Below are positions 44,309-52,677 of a DNA stretch of 64,000 nucleotides, piece by piece. The stretch is taken from positions 248,001-312,000 of the forward strand of contig NZ_MKKX01000017.1 in NCBI RefSeq assembly GCF_002091985.1, written 5' to 3'. Position 1 is the stretch's first letter; every line of letters begins with the position of its first letter. The translations under genes and the position numbers were made by a program. The DNA comes from Rhodococcus sp. 1163 (GTDB taxonomy: Bacteria > Actinomycetota > Actinomycetes > Mycobacteriales > Mycobacteriaceae). The notes beneath the pieces were generated by a model, which saw nothing but the letters and a program-made list of their open reading frames with translations, had not been told where the DNA came from and searched no databases.

Positions 44309-44866
44309 CTACGTTGATGGGTGGTCGCCTACCGAGGGGCTGACTCGGAAGGCGTGGTTCGACGCCGCCTGCGTCGGGATGGCGTTTCGAGCGGATGCAG
44401 CCGAAGGTGCCATGTTCGAGTTCAACCGCGAATCGTGTGTCGATGCGCAGTCGGAACAGAGCCCCCAGAACACGATTTCGGCTTCCTCGACGACGAATCC
44501 ATGAGACTCCGACGGGTCGAGGCATGGTGATCGGCCGACGACGCAATCGACGTCGACCACTGTTGTGCATACGCGGCAGACCAGGTGGTGGTGATTGTCG
44601 CCGGTTCTGCTTTCGTACAGCGCAGACGAACCTGCAGGCTCGATCCGTCGGAGAAGTCCGGCACCGACGCAAGCACGAAGTACGTCGTACACCGCTTGCG
44701 TGGACACCGAGCCGAGGTGGGATCGCACCACTGCTGCTACCTCATCTGCATCCGAATGCGGCTGGGCTGCAACCGCAGTCAGAACCGCCACCCGTGGCGC
44801 CGTCACTCGCAAACCCACCGAGCGCAATTGCGCGGTGGGTTCGAGTGTGGCGTCGTTCAGTGGCAT
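44309..44866 (-). CDS. furA: Fur-family regulator FurA
   Basis: 185 aa. A winged helix (RVTAPRVAVLTAVAAQPHSD, SVSTQAVYDVLRACVGAGLL) precedes the metal-binding dimerisation domain: DNHHHLVCRVC and GLCSDCAS, two Cys pairs holding structural zinc, with the HHH regulatory site. The last ~35 residues (AASARNAIPTQAASNH...) extend beyond the usual Fur length. Peroxide/iron-responsive repressor; autoregulation through the palindrome at 44882-44908 is likely. Confidence 0.92.
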   Translation of the reverse strand: MPLNDATLEPTAQLRSVGLRVTAPRVAVLTAVAAQPHSDADEVAAVVRSHLGSVSTQAVYDVLRACVGAGLLRRIEPAGSSALYESRTGDNHHHLVCRVCTTVVDVDCVVGRSPCLDPSESHGFVVEEAEIVFWGLCSDCASTHDSRLNSNMAPSAASARNAIPTQAASNHAFRVSPSVGDHPST

Positions 44867-44881
44867 GCATTCGAGTATGCC

Positions 44882-44908
44882 CCTTTTCTGGAATTAGTCA
44901 AGAAAAGG
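44882..44908. promoter_or_regulatory. Inverted repeat upstream of furA
   Basis: CCTTTTCT (44882-44889) and AGAAAAGG (44901-44908) with an AT-rich 11-base spacer, 15 bases before the furA ATG. It fits an AT-rich FurA operator overlapping the furA promoter. Inferred. Confidence 0.6.
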
Positions 44909-44916
44909 CAGGCTTA

Positions 44917-45588
44917 CTACACCTGTCCACTGCTGAGCAGGGACGATACCCCCGTGGCCATCCGGCCGGAGACAATCTGCAGCCCGAAATGGGTGCCCGG
45001 AGTGATCCACTTGCCCAAGCTCGGACCCGACGCGTCGACCTGGACCCTCGCCAACCGGGCCTTACCCGTCAAACGTGCAGTCGCCAGAAGCGAACCCTCG
45101 TCCGAGGGCTGCGCGAACCCGAGCACACCCTTGATGGGGAAGCTCGGGCCGATACCTTTCGCCTTCGTGCGGACAGACCATCCGTCTCCCGACGCCCCTT
45201 CACCAGACACCGAGGCGTCGGCAAGTACGTCGCCGCCGAAGTCCGCGAGAACTTTGGGCAGATGCCAGTGTGTGCGGCCCCCGTGCACCGAAGTCTCGGA
45301 GTCGACAGCGATGAACGGAACCGATATTCGTGGCATCGGCCCCATTCCACGGCCCGGACGCTGCAAAACCGGACTGGCGAGAACCTCGCGGTACGGCCCG
45401 ACCGGTGAGTTCAGGTAATCGATGACCATCACCATCGTGATCGGAATCGTCCGACCCTTCAGTAGCGCACGCCCGGCGGGCCGAGCCCGGTGCCACCAGA
45501 TGGTGGCCTTCACTTCGGCGGGCCACGGCGGTGGCGGGCTCTCCGGCCACTCGGTTCTCGCCGATTCGGATTCGGTCACGCTCCACAT
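44917..45588 (-). CDS. Acetoacetate decarboxylase family protein
   Basis: 223 aa. The core resembles acetoacetate decarboxylase: VIDYLNSPVGPYREVLASPV, RISVPFIAVDSETSVHGGRT and HWHLPKVLADFGG, with the Lys in LPK at the place of the Schiff-base lysine. Family members decarboxylate acetoacetate or act as aldolase-dehydratases. Its start overlaps the GMC oxidoreductase gene by 13 bases. Last gene of the TetR-BVMO-GMC operon. Function within it is unknown. Confidence 0.8.
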   Translation of the reverse strand: MWSVTESESARTEWPESPPPPWPAEVKATIWWHRARPAGRALLKGRTIPITMVMVIDYLNSPVGPYREVLASPVLQRPGRGMGPMPRISVPFIAVDSETSVHGGRTHWHLPKVLADFGGDVLADASVSGEGASGDGWSVRTKAKGIGPSFPIKGVLGFAQPSDEGSLLATARLTGKARLARVQVDASGPSLGKWITPGTHFGLQIVSGRMATGVSSLLSSGQV

Positions 45589-47294
45589 GTCGTACCTCCG
45601 GGAGCATCGACCGATACGACGGTCAACGGCAGTCGCAGTGCGCCAGAAGCAGCGGTAGGTACTACCGGGCTTCTCGGCGACGTCGGGAGGACCTCGCGAT
45701 AACCGCTTCCCAATTCTGGACGTCGGTCCGGTTCACCCCTGTTCGGCCACAACGCCATAGCGCGCTCGGCCTGGGCAGTAATCGTGAGCGACGGGTTGAC
45801 ACCGAGGTTGGCGCTGACGGCCGACCCGTCCACGACATGGAGACCAACGTGTCCGTAGACGCGGTGATAAGCGTCGACGACGCCCGTATCGGCCGAGTCT
45901 CCGATAGCGCATCCACCGAGGAAGTGAGCAGTCATCGGGATGTTGACGATCTCGGCCATGGACCCGCCAGGGTCGCCACCGATCTTGTCCGCCAGCAGCC
46001 TGATTGCCTCGTGCCCCTGCGGGATCCACTGCGGTGGCGGGTCGCCGGCTCCGGGCCGAGAGGTAAGGCGCCTACCGAAGACACCGGCCTTGGAGCCGAG
46101 CTCGAGTGAGTTGTCGTCGGTCTGCATCACCAGCGCGATCACCGTCCGCTCCGACCAATGACGAACGGACAGACTGCGAAACGCCGCTCCAGGATGCCGC
46201 AATGCCACACCGAGAGTCTTCAGAATGCGAGGCGTTTTGCCACCGCCGTCGCTCAGAACGGTCTGCAAAAGCCCGATTGCATTGCTGCCCTTGCCATATC
46301 GAACCGGCTCGATATGCGTGTGATCATCGGGATGGAACGAGGAGGTGATCGCGACGCCTTCGGTGTAGTCGACCTCGCGGCCACGTGCGGTCGCAGCGAG
46401 CACTGCTTCGGAATTGGTCCGTACCAGTGAGCCGATCCTGTTCGAAAGATTCGGCAGTGCCGCAGTCTCCTTCATAGCCAGCATCAGCTTCTGGGTCCCG
46501 TAGGTACCGGCGGCGAAGACCACTTGGTCGGCCGTCAGCACAGTGACGCTTCGGCGAAGCTTGCCTCCGGTCCTGCGTGTGCAAACCTCGTATCCGCCGC
46601 CTGCCGCGGGCCGCACGGCCGTGACCGTCGTCAACGGAAGCACCTGTGCACCAGCCTTTTCTGCTAGGTACAGATAGTTCTTGACAAGAGTGTTCTTGGC
46701 CCCGATCCGGCATCCCGTCATGCACGATCCGCATTCGGTACACCCGGTGCGCGTTGGTCCGACGCCACCGAAGAACGGATCCGCCGACTCCTGTCCTGGC
46801 GTTCCGAAGAAGACTCCGACCGGAGTGCTGGTGAACGTGTCACCGACTCCCATATCCTCGGCCACTTCCTTCATGACTTTGTCGGAGGGAGTGATGGTCG
46901 GGTTCGTCTCCACGCCCAACATCCGTTTGGCCTGGTCGTAGTACGGCGCGAGTTCCCGATGCCAGTCGGTGATGTGTCCCCATTGCGGATCCTCGAAGAA
47001 TCGGCGCGGGGGTTGGTACAGGGTGTTGGCATAGTTGAGCGAACCGCCGCCCACGCCCGCGCCCGCCATCACGAGGACATCGGGAAGCAAATGGATTCTT
47101 TGCACGCCGTAGCAACCGATAGCGGGCGCCCACAAGTACTTTCGGAGTCGCCAACTGGTCTTCGGTAGTTCGTCGTCGGTGAAGCGTCGGCCGGATTCGA
47201 GCACTCCGACGCGGTATCCTTTCTCCACTGCACGCAAGGCCGCCACGCTACCGCCGAACCCTGATCCGATGACCAAGACGTCGTAATCGCTCAT
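45576..47294 (-). CDS. GMC family oxidoreductase, cholesterol-oxidase-like
   Basis: 572 aa FAD enzyme. The dinucleotide motif is YDVLVIGSGFGGSVAALRAV, then AGAGVGGGSLNYANTLYQPP. A Cys cluster CTECGSCMTGCRIGAKNTL is typical of the ChoD-like bacterial branch, and the C-terminus has HFLGGCAIGDSADTGVVDAY and NLGVNPSLTITAQAERA with the catalytic His region. ATG 47294 overlaps the monooxygenase stop as ATGA. It likely oxidises a secondary alcohol to the ketone used by the neighbouring monooxygenase. Confidence 0.9.
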   Translation of the reverse strand: MSDYDVLVIGSGFGGSVAALRAVEKGYRVGVLESGRRFTDDELPKTSWRLRKYLWAPAIGCYGVQRIHLLPDVLVMAGAGVGGGSLNYANTLYQPPRRFFEDPQWGHITDWHRELAPYYDQAKRMLGVETNPTITPSDKVMKEVAEDMGVGDTFTSTPVGVFFGTPGQESADPFFGGVGPTRTGCTECGSCMTGCRIGAKNTLVKNYLYLAEKAGAQVLPLTTVTAVRPAAGGGYEVCTRRTGGKLRRSVTVLTADQVVFAAGTYGTQKLMLAMKETAALPNLSNRIGSLVRTNSEAVLAATARGREVDYTEGVAITSSFHPDDHTHIEPVRYGKGSNAIGLLQTVLSDGGGKTPRILKTLGVALRHPGAAFRSLSVRHWSERTVIALVMQTDDNSLELGSKAGVFGRRLTSRPGAGDPPPQWIPQGHEAIRLLADKIGGDPGGSMAEIVNIPMTAHFLGGCAIGDSADTGVVDAYHRVYGHVGLHVVDGSAVSANLGVNPSLTITAQAERAMALWPNRGEPDRRPELGSGYREVLPTSPRSPVVPTAASGALRLPLTVVSVDAPGGTTCGA

Positions 47295-48829
47295 ACCCGA
47301 ACACCTTTCCTTGCTACCGCACTCGCATAGTCCGCAAGATCGAAGGTGCGAGTCGAGTTTCGGAAGGTGAAGGTGTACGTCGGCCACATGACCGGATTGC
47401 GGCCTTCGGCATCGAGATACCAACTCGAGCAACCACCCGAATTCCACACCGTCCCCGCCAACGAGTCGTGAATCCACGAATTATATTGCCGCTGAGACGC
47501 TTCGGTTACCTCCACACTGGCTATCCCGCCCTCTCGCATCTTTTCGAGTGCGGAGGCGAGATAGTTCGCCTGCGACTCGAGCATGTACACGATCGAACTG
47601 TGGCCGAGGTTGGTATTGGGCCCGTACATGAGGAACAGGTTGGGGAACCCATGCACGGTGGTGCCGCGGAACGCATTGGGGCTGCCGTCCCAATGCTCGG
47701 CGAGGGTGCGCCCGTCGAGGCCGGTCAGCGCGTGCGATACCGGAGGTTCCGTCGGGGTGAACCCGGTGGCGAAGATGATCGTGTCCACCGGATAGTGATT
47801 TCCCGACGCGTCGAGCACGGAATCGGCGGTGATTTCGGTCAGCCCGCTGGTCACGAGGTCGACGTCGGTCCGATCGAGAGTGGAGAGCCAATCGTTGGAC
47901 AGGAGCATTCTCTTGCAGCCGATCGTGAAGTCCGGAGTCAGCGCGGCTCGCGTTCGAGGATTCTTCACTTGCCTGCGCAGATGAGCCTTGGCGACCACCG
48001 ACACCGCCGGTAGCACCCAGGGGTTGTGCGCAAGCGCGGTGACGTAGAGCTCACGGTAGCTGTATATCGTTCCCCGTACTGCCTTTTGGACAGCCGGAAA
48101 CTTCCGATACAGCGTGCGTTCGACTTTACTGAGCGTGCGGTCCAGCCTAGGCACTACCCAGGCGGGCGTTCGCTGAAATACCGTCAGCCGTTCGGCGCGG
48201 TCGACGATCTCGGGAACGAACTGGACAGCGGATGCACCGGTGCCGATGACCGCTATGCGGCGACCGGTCAGGTCCTGTTCGTGATCCCACGTCGCCGAGT
48301 GAAATACCGTGCCGGTGAACTTCTCCAGTCCGGGTACGTCAGGAAACTTCGGGGTCGACAGTGCCCCCGTGGCGGCAACGAGGACGTCGGCGTGCACGAT
48401 GCCCTTGCTCGTCTCGACGATCCAGAGGTTCTGCGCCGCATCCCATCTCGCCGAATCGAGCGAACAGTCGGTAATGATTCTGTTGCCCAGTCCCGACTTG
48501 TCGACGACCCCGCGCAGGTAGCGGTAGATCTCCGGTTGACGCGCGAAGGTGTGCGACCACTCGGGGCTCGGCGCGAAGGAGAAGGAGTACAGCGAGGTCG
48601 GGACGTCGCATGCGCATCCCGGATACGTGTTGTCACGCCATGTACCGCCGACGTCGTGCGCCCGCTCGATGACGAGAACATCGGCGTCAGGGTCGTCCCG
48701 CAGTATGCGCGACACCGCGGCGATGCCGGCAAACCCAGCTCCCACCACAAGTACGTGTACCGATTTCGGCAACGCGGATTTTTCAGCAGCAGTGGATTCT
48801 TCGGCAAGGACTGATTCGGTACTTGTCAT
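47291..48829 (-). CDS. Flavin monooxygenase, type I Baeyer-Villiger-like
   Basis: 512 aa. FAD site VLVVGAGFAGIAAVSRIL. The BVMO fingerprint FxGxxxHxxxW[P/D] is present as FTGTVFHSATWDH, followed by the NADPH site RRIAVIGTGASAVQFVPEI. These enzymes turn ketones into esters or lactones with NADPH and oxygen. ATG 48829 begins the protein; the upstream frame crosses the tetR gene. It overlaps TetR (ATGA at 48826-48829) and GMC genes. Some members of this clade act as hydroxylating FMOs, so the exact reaction is inferred. Confidence 0.9.
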   Translation of the reverse strand: MTSTESVLAEESTAAEKSALPKSVHVLVVGAGFAGIAAVSRILRDDPDADVLVIERAHDVGGTWRDNTYPGCACDVPTSLYSFSFAPSPEWSHTFARQPEIYRYLRGVVDKSGLGNRIITDCSLDSARWDAAQNLWIVETSKGIVHADVLVAATGALSTPKFPDVPGLEKFTGTVFHSATWDHEQDLTGRRIAVIGTGASAVQFVPEIVDRAERLTVFQRTPAWVVPRLDRTLSKVERTLYRKFPAVQKAVRGTIYSYRELYVTALAHNPWVLPAVSVVAKAHLRRQVKNPRTRAALTPDFTIGCKRMLLSNDWLSTLDRTDVDLVTSGLTEITADSVLDASGNHYPVDTIIFATGFTPTEPPVSHALTGLDGRTLAEHWDGSPNAFRGTTVHGFPNLFLMYGPNTNLGHSSIVYMLESQANYLASALEKMREGGIASVEVTEASQRQYNSWIHDSLAGTVWNSGGCSSWYLDAEGRNPVMWPTYTFTFRNSTRTFDLADYASAVARKGVRV

Positions 48830-49407
48830 GACTGGATCACCTTTGCCTCCCATACCGGGAGAAGTCGGGCCCGCAGCTGGGCGTCGGCGTCGGGGGTGCG
48901 AAATATCGAAGACACCGCCAGTCCGCGAGCGAGTTCCACGCTCAGCTCGATGGATTCGGGCGACATGGTCTTGCCCATGATCTCGGCGGCACCGCCGGCA
49001 ATGGCGTCGGCGACCTTGCGTTCCAACGGGACCATGGCCTCGTGCAATATCGGGTCGGTTCGCGCGGCCACCCACAGCTCGAGGGCGGCGTAGAACAGCG
49101 GTCCGGAGAATGCTTCGCTGAGCAGTTCGACGCCCCGGGTGCCATCGGAGTTGGCCTCGAGGATTTCGGCCAATCGCTTGTCCACCAGATGTCCGACGGC
49201 GGCAGTGACAAGCGATTCTTTGGTCGGGAAGTGGTGTAGTTGCGCTCCGCGGGACACGCCGGCACGCCGTGCGATCTCTTGTGTGCTGGTCTGCGCGAAA
49301 CCCTTCTCAACCAGGCAGTCGATTGCCGCGTCGAGCAATTTCGTCTGAGTACCTGCAGTGCGTTGTGCCTGCGTACGCCGCTCCGGCGGTCGAGTGCTCT
49401 GGGTCAC
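48826..49407 (-). CDS. TetR-family regulator
   Basis: 193 aa. N-terminal helix-turn-helix: FAQTSTQEIARRAGVSRGAQ then LHHFPTKESLVTAAVGHLVD, the standard TetR form. A C-terminal ligand domain contains FYAALELWVAARTDPILHEA. It starts at GTG 49407. First gene of a four-gene operon with overlaps, so it presumably senses the pathway substrate and controls its own promoter through the inverted repeat at 49433-49452. Confidence 0.92.
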   Translation of the reverse strand: MTQSTRPPERRTQAQRTAGTQTKLLDAAIDCLVEKGFAQTSTQEIARRAGVSRGAQLHHFPTKESLVTAAVGHLVDKRLAEILEANSDGTRGVELLSEAFSGPLFYAALELWVAARTDPILHEAMVPLERKVADAIAGGAAEIMGKTMSPESIELSVELARGLAVSSIFRTPDADAQLRARLLPVWEAKVIQS

Positions 49408-49432
49408 ATGAGCGACTGTAGCCCCAAATCAA

Positions 49433-49452
49433 CAAACAGTCCAGACTGATTG
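49433..49452. promoter_or_regulatory. TetR-type operator upstream of tetR
   Basis: CAAACAGTC-CA-GACTGATTG: nine-base arms with one mismatch, 26 bases before the tetR start. Size and position fit an autoregulatory operator. Inferred. Confidence 0.55.
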
Positions 49453-49752
49453 TAAGTTCGGTGAGATCCCGATCATCGTCGAAGGCATCAAGTGCGAATA
49501 TGTCAAGCTCACCCGTTTGATAGACGGACCGACCGCGGCAATACCACCCGCGAAGCCGCCGTGACGCTCTCCTGCTGGGCTGACGCTTACGGCACCGTCG
49601 AATCCACGCACCTGCTCGCCGATGCGGATGCCCACGCTCACCGCTACGCGGGAGTTTTACGTGAGGCACAGAGAGCGCTTCGCGGACACTTCTCGTGAGT
49701 CTCGTCTAACCGTGGACAAAGTGTGAACTGGCTCATATAGTCAGCCAGTAAT

Positions 49753-49770
49753 ACCGAGCGAGCGCTCGGT
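49753..49770. promoter_or_regulatory. TetR-type operator upstream of the hydrolase operon
   Basis: ACCGAGCG-AG-CGCTCGGT: perfect eight-base arms, 17 bases before ATG 49787 and just after a TATAGT box (49736-49741). This GAGCG-type palindrome is common for TetR repressors and differs from the one before tetR, so a different regulator may act. A near-GlxR box, TGTGA-N6-TCATA, lies at 49722-49737. The remaining gap 49453-49721 shows no supported gene. Confidence 0.6.
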
Positions 49771-49786
49771 CGCTTGAGGAGGAAGT

Positions 49787-50536
49787 ATGACCCCATTCGT
49801 GGAAGGTTCTGGCGATATCCGGGTGCTCGTATTGCACGGGTGGGCGCTTGATAGTGCCGTGTGGGCCGCGGTCCGATTGGAGACGAATCTCGACAAATTC
49901 ACTTACGCTTTTGTCGACTTCCCCGGCTATGGCCCGAACCGTTCCGACGCTGACTCGCCTACAGACGGCATCGATGGCATGGCGGCGGCGGCTCTAGCTG
50001 CGGCCGACGACCTTGGCTGGGACAAGTTCGCGATCCTTGGCCACTCGATGGGCGGCGCGACCGCCCTCCGAATAGCAACTGTGGCTTCGGATCGTGTGAG
50101 CTCAGTGGTCGCGCTGACTCCCGTCTCGCCTTTCGGGACCCCGTTCGACAAGGCAACGTACGAGGGATTCGCATCTGCGTACTCCGATCCAGGCCCGACG
50201 TTGGGCGGACTGGCTCCGCACCTCAGTGACGCTCAGCTTCAAAACCTGGTGGCGCGATCGCAAACGGTTCTGGACCGGGAAGTGTGGGAGGCCTACTTGG
50301 CGAACTGGAGCAACGCAAGTTTTGGCAGCGAACTCCCCGGATACCACGGCCGAGTCATATTGGCCTATGGGGAGAGCGACCCATTCGTCAGCAAGGAGTA
50401 CCTGCAAGAAACCGCCGACTCGCTCCCCAACGCTTCGATGGTCGCCATTGAGCACGCCGGCCACTACCCCATGGTCGAGGCGCCGGTCCAGACCGTGCGG
50501 CTCTGGGAAGACGCATTCACCGACAAGCAGGAATGA
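49787..50536 (+). CDS. Alpha/beta hydrolase, BioH/carboxylesterase-like
   Basis: 249 aa. HGW oxyanion motif in VLVLHGWALDSAVW, nucleophile Ser in ILGHSMGGATAL, acid Asp in YGESDPFV and His in HAGHYPMVEAP: a full triad. The lid (SDPGPTLGGLAPHLSDAQLQ) is of BioH/pimeloyl-esterase size. ATG 49787 follows GAGGAGGAAG. It overlaps the next gene as ATGA. It could hydrolyse the ester or lactone made by the divergent operon's BVMO; that is inference. Confidence 0.88.
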   Translation: MTPFVEGSGDIRVLVLHGWALDSAVWAAVRLETNLDKFTYAFVDFPGYGPNRSDADSPTDGIDGMAAAALAAADDLGWDKFAILGHSMGGATALRIATVASDRVSSVVALTPVSPFGTPFDKATYEGFASAYSDPGPTLGGLAPHLSDAQLQNLVARSQTVLDREVWEAYLANWSNASFGSELPGYHGRVILAYGESDPFVSKEYLQETADSLPNASMVAIEHAGHYPMVEAPVQTVRLWEDAFTDKQE

Positions 50537-51321
50537 GATCCATCATGACCAAGGTTCCGTATCGGGGCATGCCCCCCACCGTGTGGGCACCCGAGGCTCC
50601 CCAACTCATCCGCGATGCACGCATGGTGATCGTGGGCTATCAAGCCGACCGCGAAGCGCTACAGGAAATTCTTCCCCCTGGCCTTGTTCCGCACGAAAAC
50701 AACACAGTTCAGATGAATATGTACGACATCGAAGCCGACCAGAGCAGCGGGTTTGGGGGGTTCTCCCTGACGTACCTGACGGTTGAAATCGACGGGCACG
50801 ACAGTCTTGCAGCCGACGGCGCCATGGCGATTCCGGGCCGATACTTCGCGTATTACTGGAACAGCTCCCAGCGAGTCATCTCGTACGCGCGAGAATCCTC
50901 CGGCATCCCAGCAATGCTCGGCACACGAACCGCGGAACTGGAGGGAAGCAAGCTCACCTCCACCCTGAGCATCGAGAACAGCGCAGCCATCACGGTGTCA
51001 GCAAGCGTCACCGACACACACGTCGGCAACCTCGGCGGGCATCTGAATTACTACAGTCACCGCCAGATCCCAGAACCGTCTGGCGGGTACGCGGCGCTGA
51101 GTCAACTCATCGAGCTTCCTCTCCCGTTCACCGTCAAACTCTTCGACGCGTCGGTCGACGACATCACGTTTACGATGCCCGACGGGCATCCCGCGGCGAA
51201 GCTCGCTCCGACCACCCCGTTGAACGTCACCTCACTCCTATACGGCGACGTGACATTCACATATTCAATGGGCCGAGTCCTCCATGACTACCTAGAGGAC
51301 CCTGATCCCGGAAATCTCTAG
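50533..51321 (+). CDS. Acetoacetate-decarboxylase-fold protein, Schiff-base Lys not evident
   Basis: 262 aa. The N-terminal part (VIVGYQADREALQEILPPGL) and PGRYFAYYWNSSQRVISYAR resemble the acetoacetate decarboxylase family. Where the relative at 44917 has LPK, this one has GIPAMLG, so the Schiff-base Lys appears lost. ATG 50533 overlaps the hydrolase stop; ATG 50545 (MTKVPYRG) is a possible alternative. Second ADC-fold gene within 6 kb. The reaction is unknown. Confidence 0.7.
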   Translation: MRSIMTKVPYRGMPPTVWAPEAPQLIRDARMVIVGYQADREALQEILPPGLVPHENNTVQMNMYDIEADQSSGFGGFSLTYLTVEIDGHDSLAADGAMAIPGRYFAYYWNSSQRVISYARESSGIPAMLGTRTAELEGSKLTSTLSIENSAAITVSASVTDTHVGNLGGHLNYYSHRQIPEPSGGYAALSQLIELPLPFTVKLFDASVDDITFTMPDGHPAAKLAPTTPLNVTSLLYGDVTFTYSMGRVLHDYLEDPDPGNL

Positions 51322-51423
51322 TAGAGCCTGTCGCTCCTACTGACAGCAGACCACCTTTTTGCCCGCGTGTGTCGGCTCCAGCCCGATCGAATCCCCTCCT
51401 CACTCGAACCCGGAAGGACCTCG

Positions 51424-52308
51424 ATGACTACGAAAACTATCGATATCCCCCACCTCGGCGGATCCACCATCGGCTACAAGTTCGGACGCGAATACGATGC
51501 GTCCCTGCCAACCATGGTCATGGCCAACTCGTTCACCACGTCCGTGGAGCTGTACCGCCCTCAATTCGCCAACGCAGAGCTCAATGCGGCTATGAACCTG
51601 CTGGCCATCGAGCCCTACGGTCACGGCGCAACCCGCGCCAACTACCGTCAGTTCACCTACTGGGACAGCGCAGTCGCGAACCTGCAGGTCCTCGAAGCGC
51701 TCGGCATCAAAGAATCATTCGCGCTCGGAACCTCCCAAGGAGGATGGATCGCCACGCGAATGGCGATGCTTGCTCCTGATGTCATCCAGGGAATCGTTAT
51801 CTTTGGCACCTCCATGGACTTCGAGAGCCAAGCGAGCATGGACAGAGGTTGCTGGAACGGGTCAGAATTCTGCAGCCCATCCATTGATGCACTATCGACG
51901 CCTGTCAGTGACGACTGGGTGGTAGAAGACGACTTCGTAAACGCAGTCCTCGGCGCCGGCTTGGGCGAAGTAGTCTCCGAGGAAGAACGCGATTTTTGGC
52001 TGAAAACCTACCGATCCAACTACACCGGAGACGAGGGCCGGCGCCGACTCCGGACGAGCACGGTCAATCTCCGCGATCGGGATGGCCTCGAGGCACGCCT
52101 CAACGAAGTGAAGTGCCCAGTGCTGTGGGTACAAGGCACTGCCGATCAGGTTTACTCCGTCGCCAACGCCGAGCATGGAATCTCACAGTTCACGCAATCT
52201 CCTTCAGCCGAACTCCAGATCGTCGACGGGGGACAACACTTCCTGACCGCATCACACCCCGACACCGCGAACACCGCCGTGGGTGCGTTCGTCGAACGGT
52301 GGACGTGA
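51424..52308 (+). CDS. Alpha/beta hydrolase
   Basis: 294 aa. Nucleophile Ser in FALGTSQGGWIATRMAM, acid Asp in WVQGTADQVYS and His in VDGGQHFLTASH. The oxyanion region (MANSFTTSVELYRPQF) departs from HGxG. ATG 51424 has GGAAGGACC upstream; an earlier frame is less likely. 102 bases after the ADC-fold gene, same strand. Substrate unknown; ester or C-C bond hydrolysis are options. Confidence 0.82.
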   Translation: MTTKTIDIPHLGGSTIGYKFGREYDASLPTMVMANSFTTSVELYRPQFANAELNAAMNLLAIEPYGHGATRANYRQFTYWDSAVANLQVLEALGIKESFALGTSQGGWIATRMAMLAPDVIQGIVIFGTSMDFESQASMDRGCWNGSEFCSPSIDALSTPVSDDWVVEDDFVNAVLGAGLGEVVSEEERDFWLKTYRSNYTGDEGRRRLRTSTVNLRDRDGLEARLNEVKCPVLWVQGTADQVYSVANAEHGISQFTQSPSAELQIVDGGQHFLTASHPDTANTAVGAFVERWT

Positions 52309-52677
52309 AGCCTGCATGCGGTCCCGCCGTCGACCCTCCAAAAGTAAAGCTGCCCTTCCAAATCCGGAGTCCGTAGCGCAGGTTGGTTGAAGGCCTGGCG
52401 AGGCGGGAGATGAAGAGGTACTGGGGCGGGTGAAGATGAGTTTTACGCCAACTATCATCCGCCTCGGGGTCTCCGCAGCGGCCATCACCCGTCGGCCCTG
52501 TCGCGGTCCGACGATCACCACCCCGCCCGCAGCTAGTGCGTTGACCAGCGGCTTGTAACTGGCAGGGGCAGGAACTCGGAAGCCGAGAGTAGCTGCCTCA
52601 GCCGCCGCGTAGTCGATAGCAACCGGGTGGGTCGTCTCGGCCTGAGCTTTCCGTATGGCATCGACGCGACTAGGCAC
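52252..52677 (-). CDS. Possible small protein after the multicopper oxidase
   Basis: Up to 141 aa, of which only the first 70 or so look protein-like (AIDYAAAEAATLGFRVPAPA; NALAAGGVVIVGPRQGRRVM). The rest looks random and runs into the hydrolase gene on the other strand. ATG 52677 overlaps the multicopper oxidase stop. It may be a decayed gene. The 52309-52669 gap otherwise holds nothing I can name. Confidence 0.2.
   Translation of the reverse strand: MPSRVDAIRKAQAETTHPVAIDYAAAEAATLGFRVPAPASYKPLVNALAAGGVVIVGPRQGRRVMAAAETPRRMIVGVKLIFTRPSTSSSPASPGLQPTCATDSGFGRAALLLEGRRRDRMQASRPPFDERTHGGVRGVGV

Noticed and set aside
42956-44317. 453-aa plus-strand frame opposite the catalase
   Set aside because: Antisense shadow; the minus strand shows all catalase signatures.
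49492-49698. 68-aa frame between tetR and the hydrolase operon
   Set aside because: No ribosome site, no motif, and it lies in the regulatory gap; not supported.
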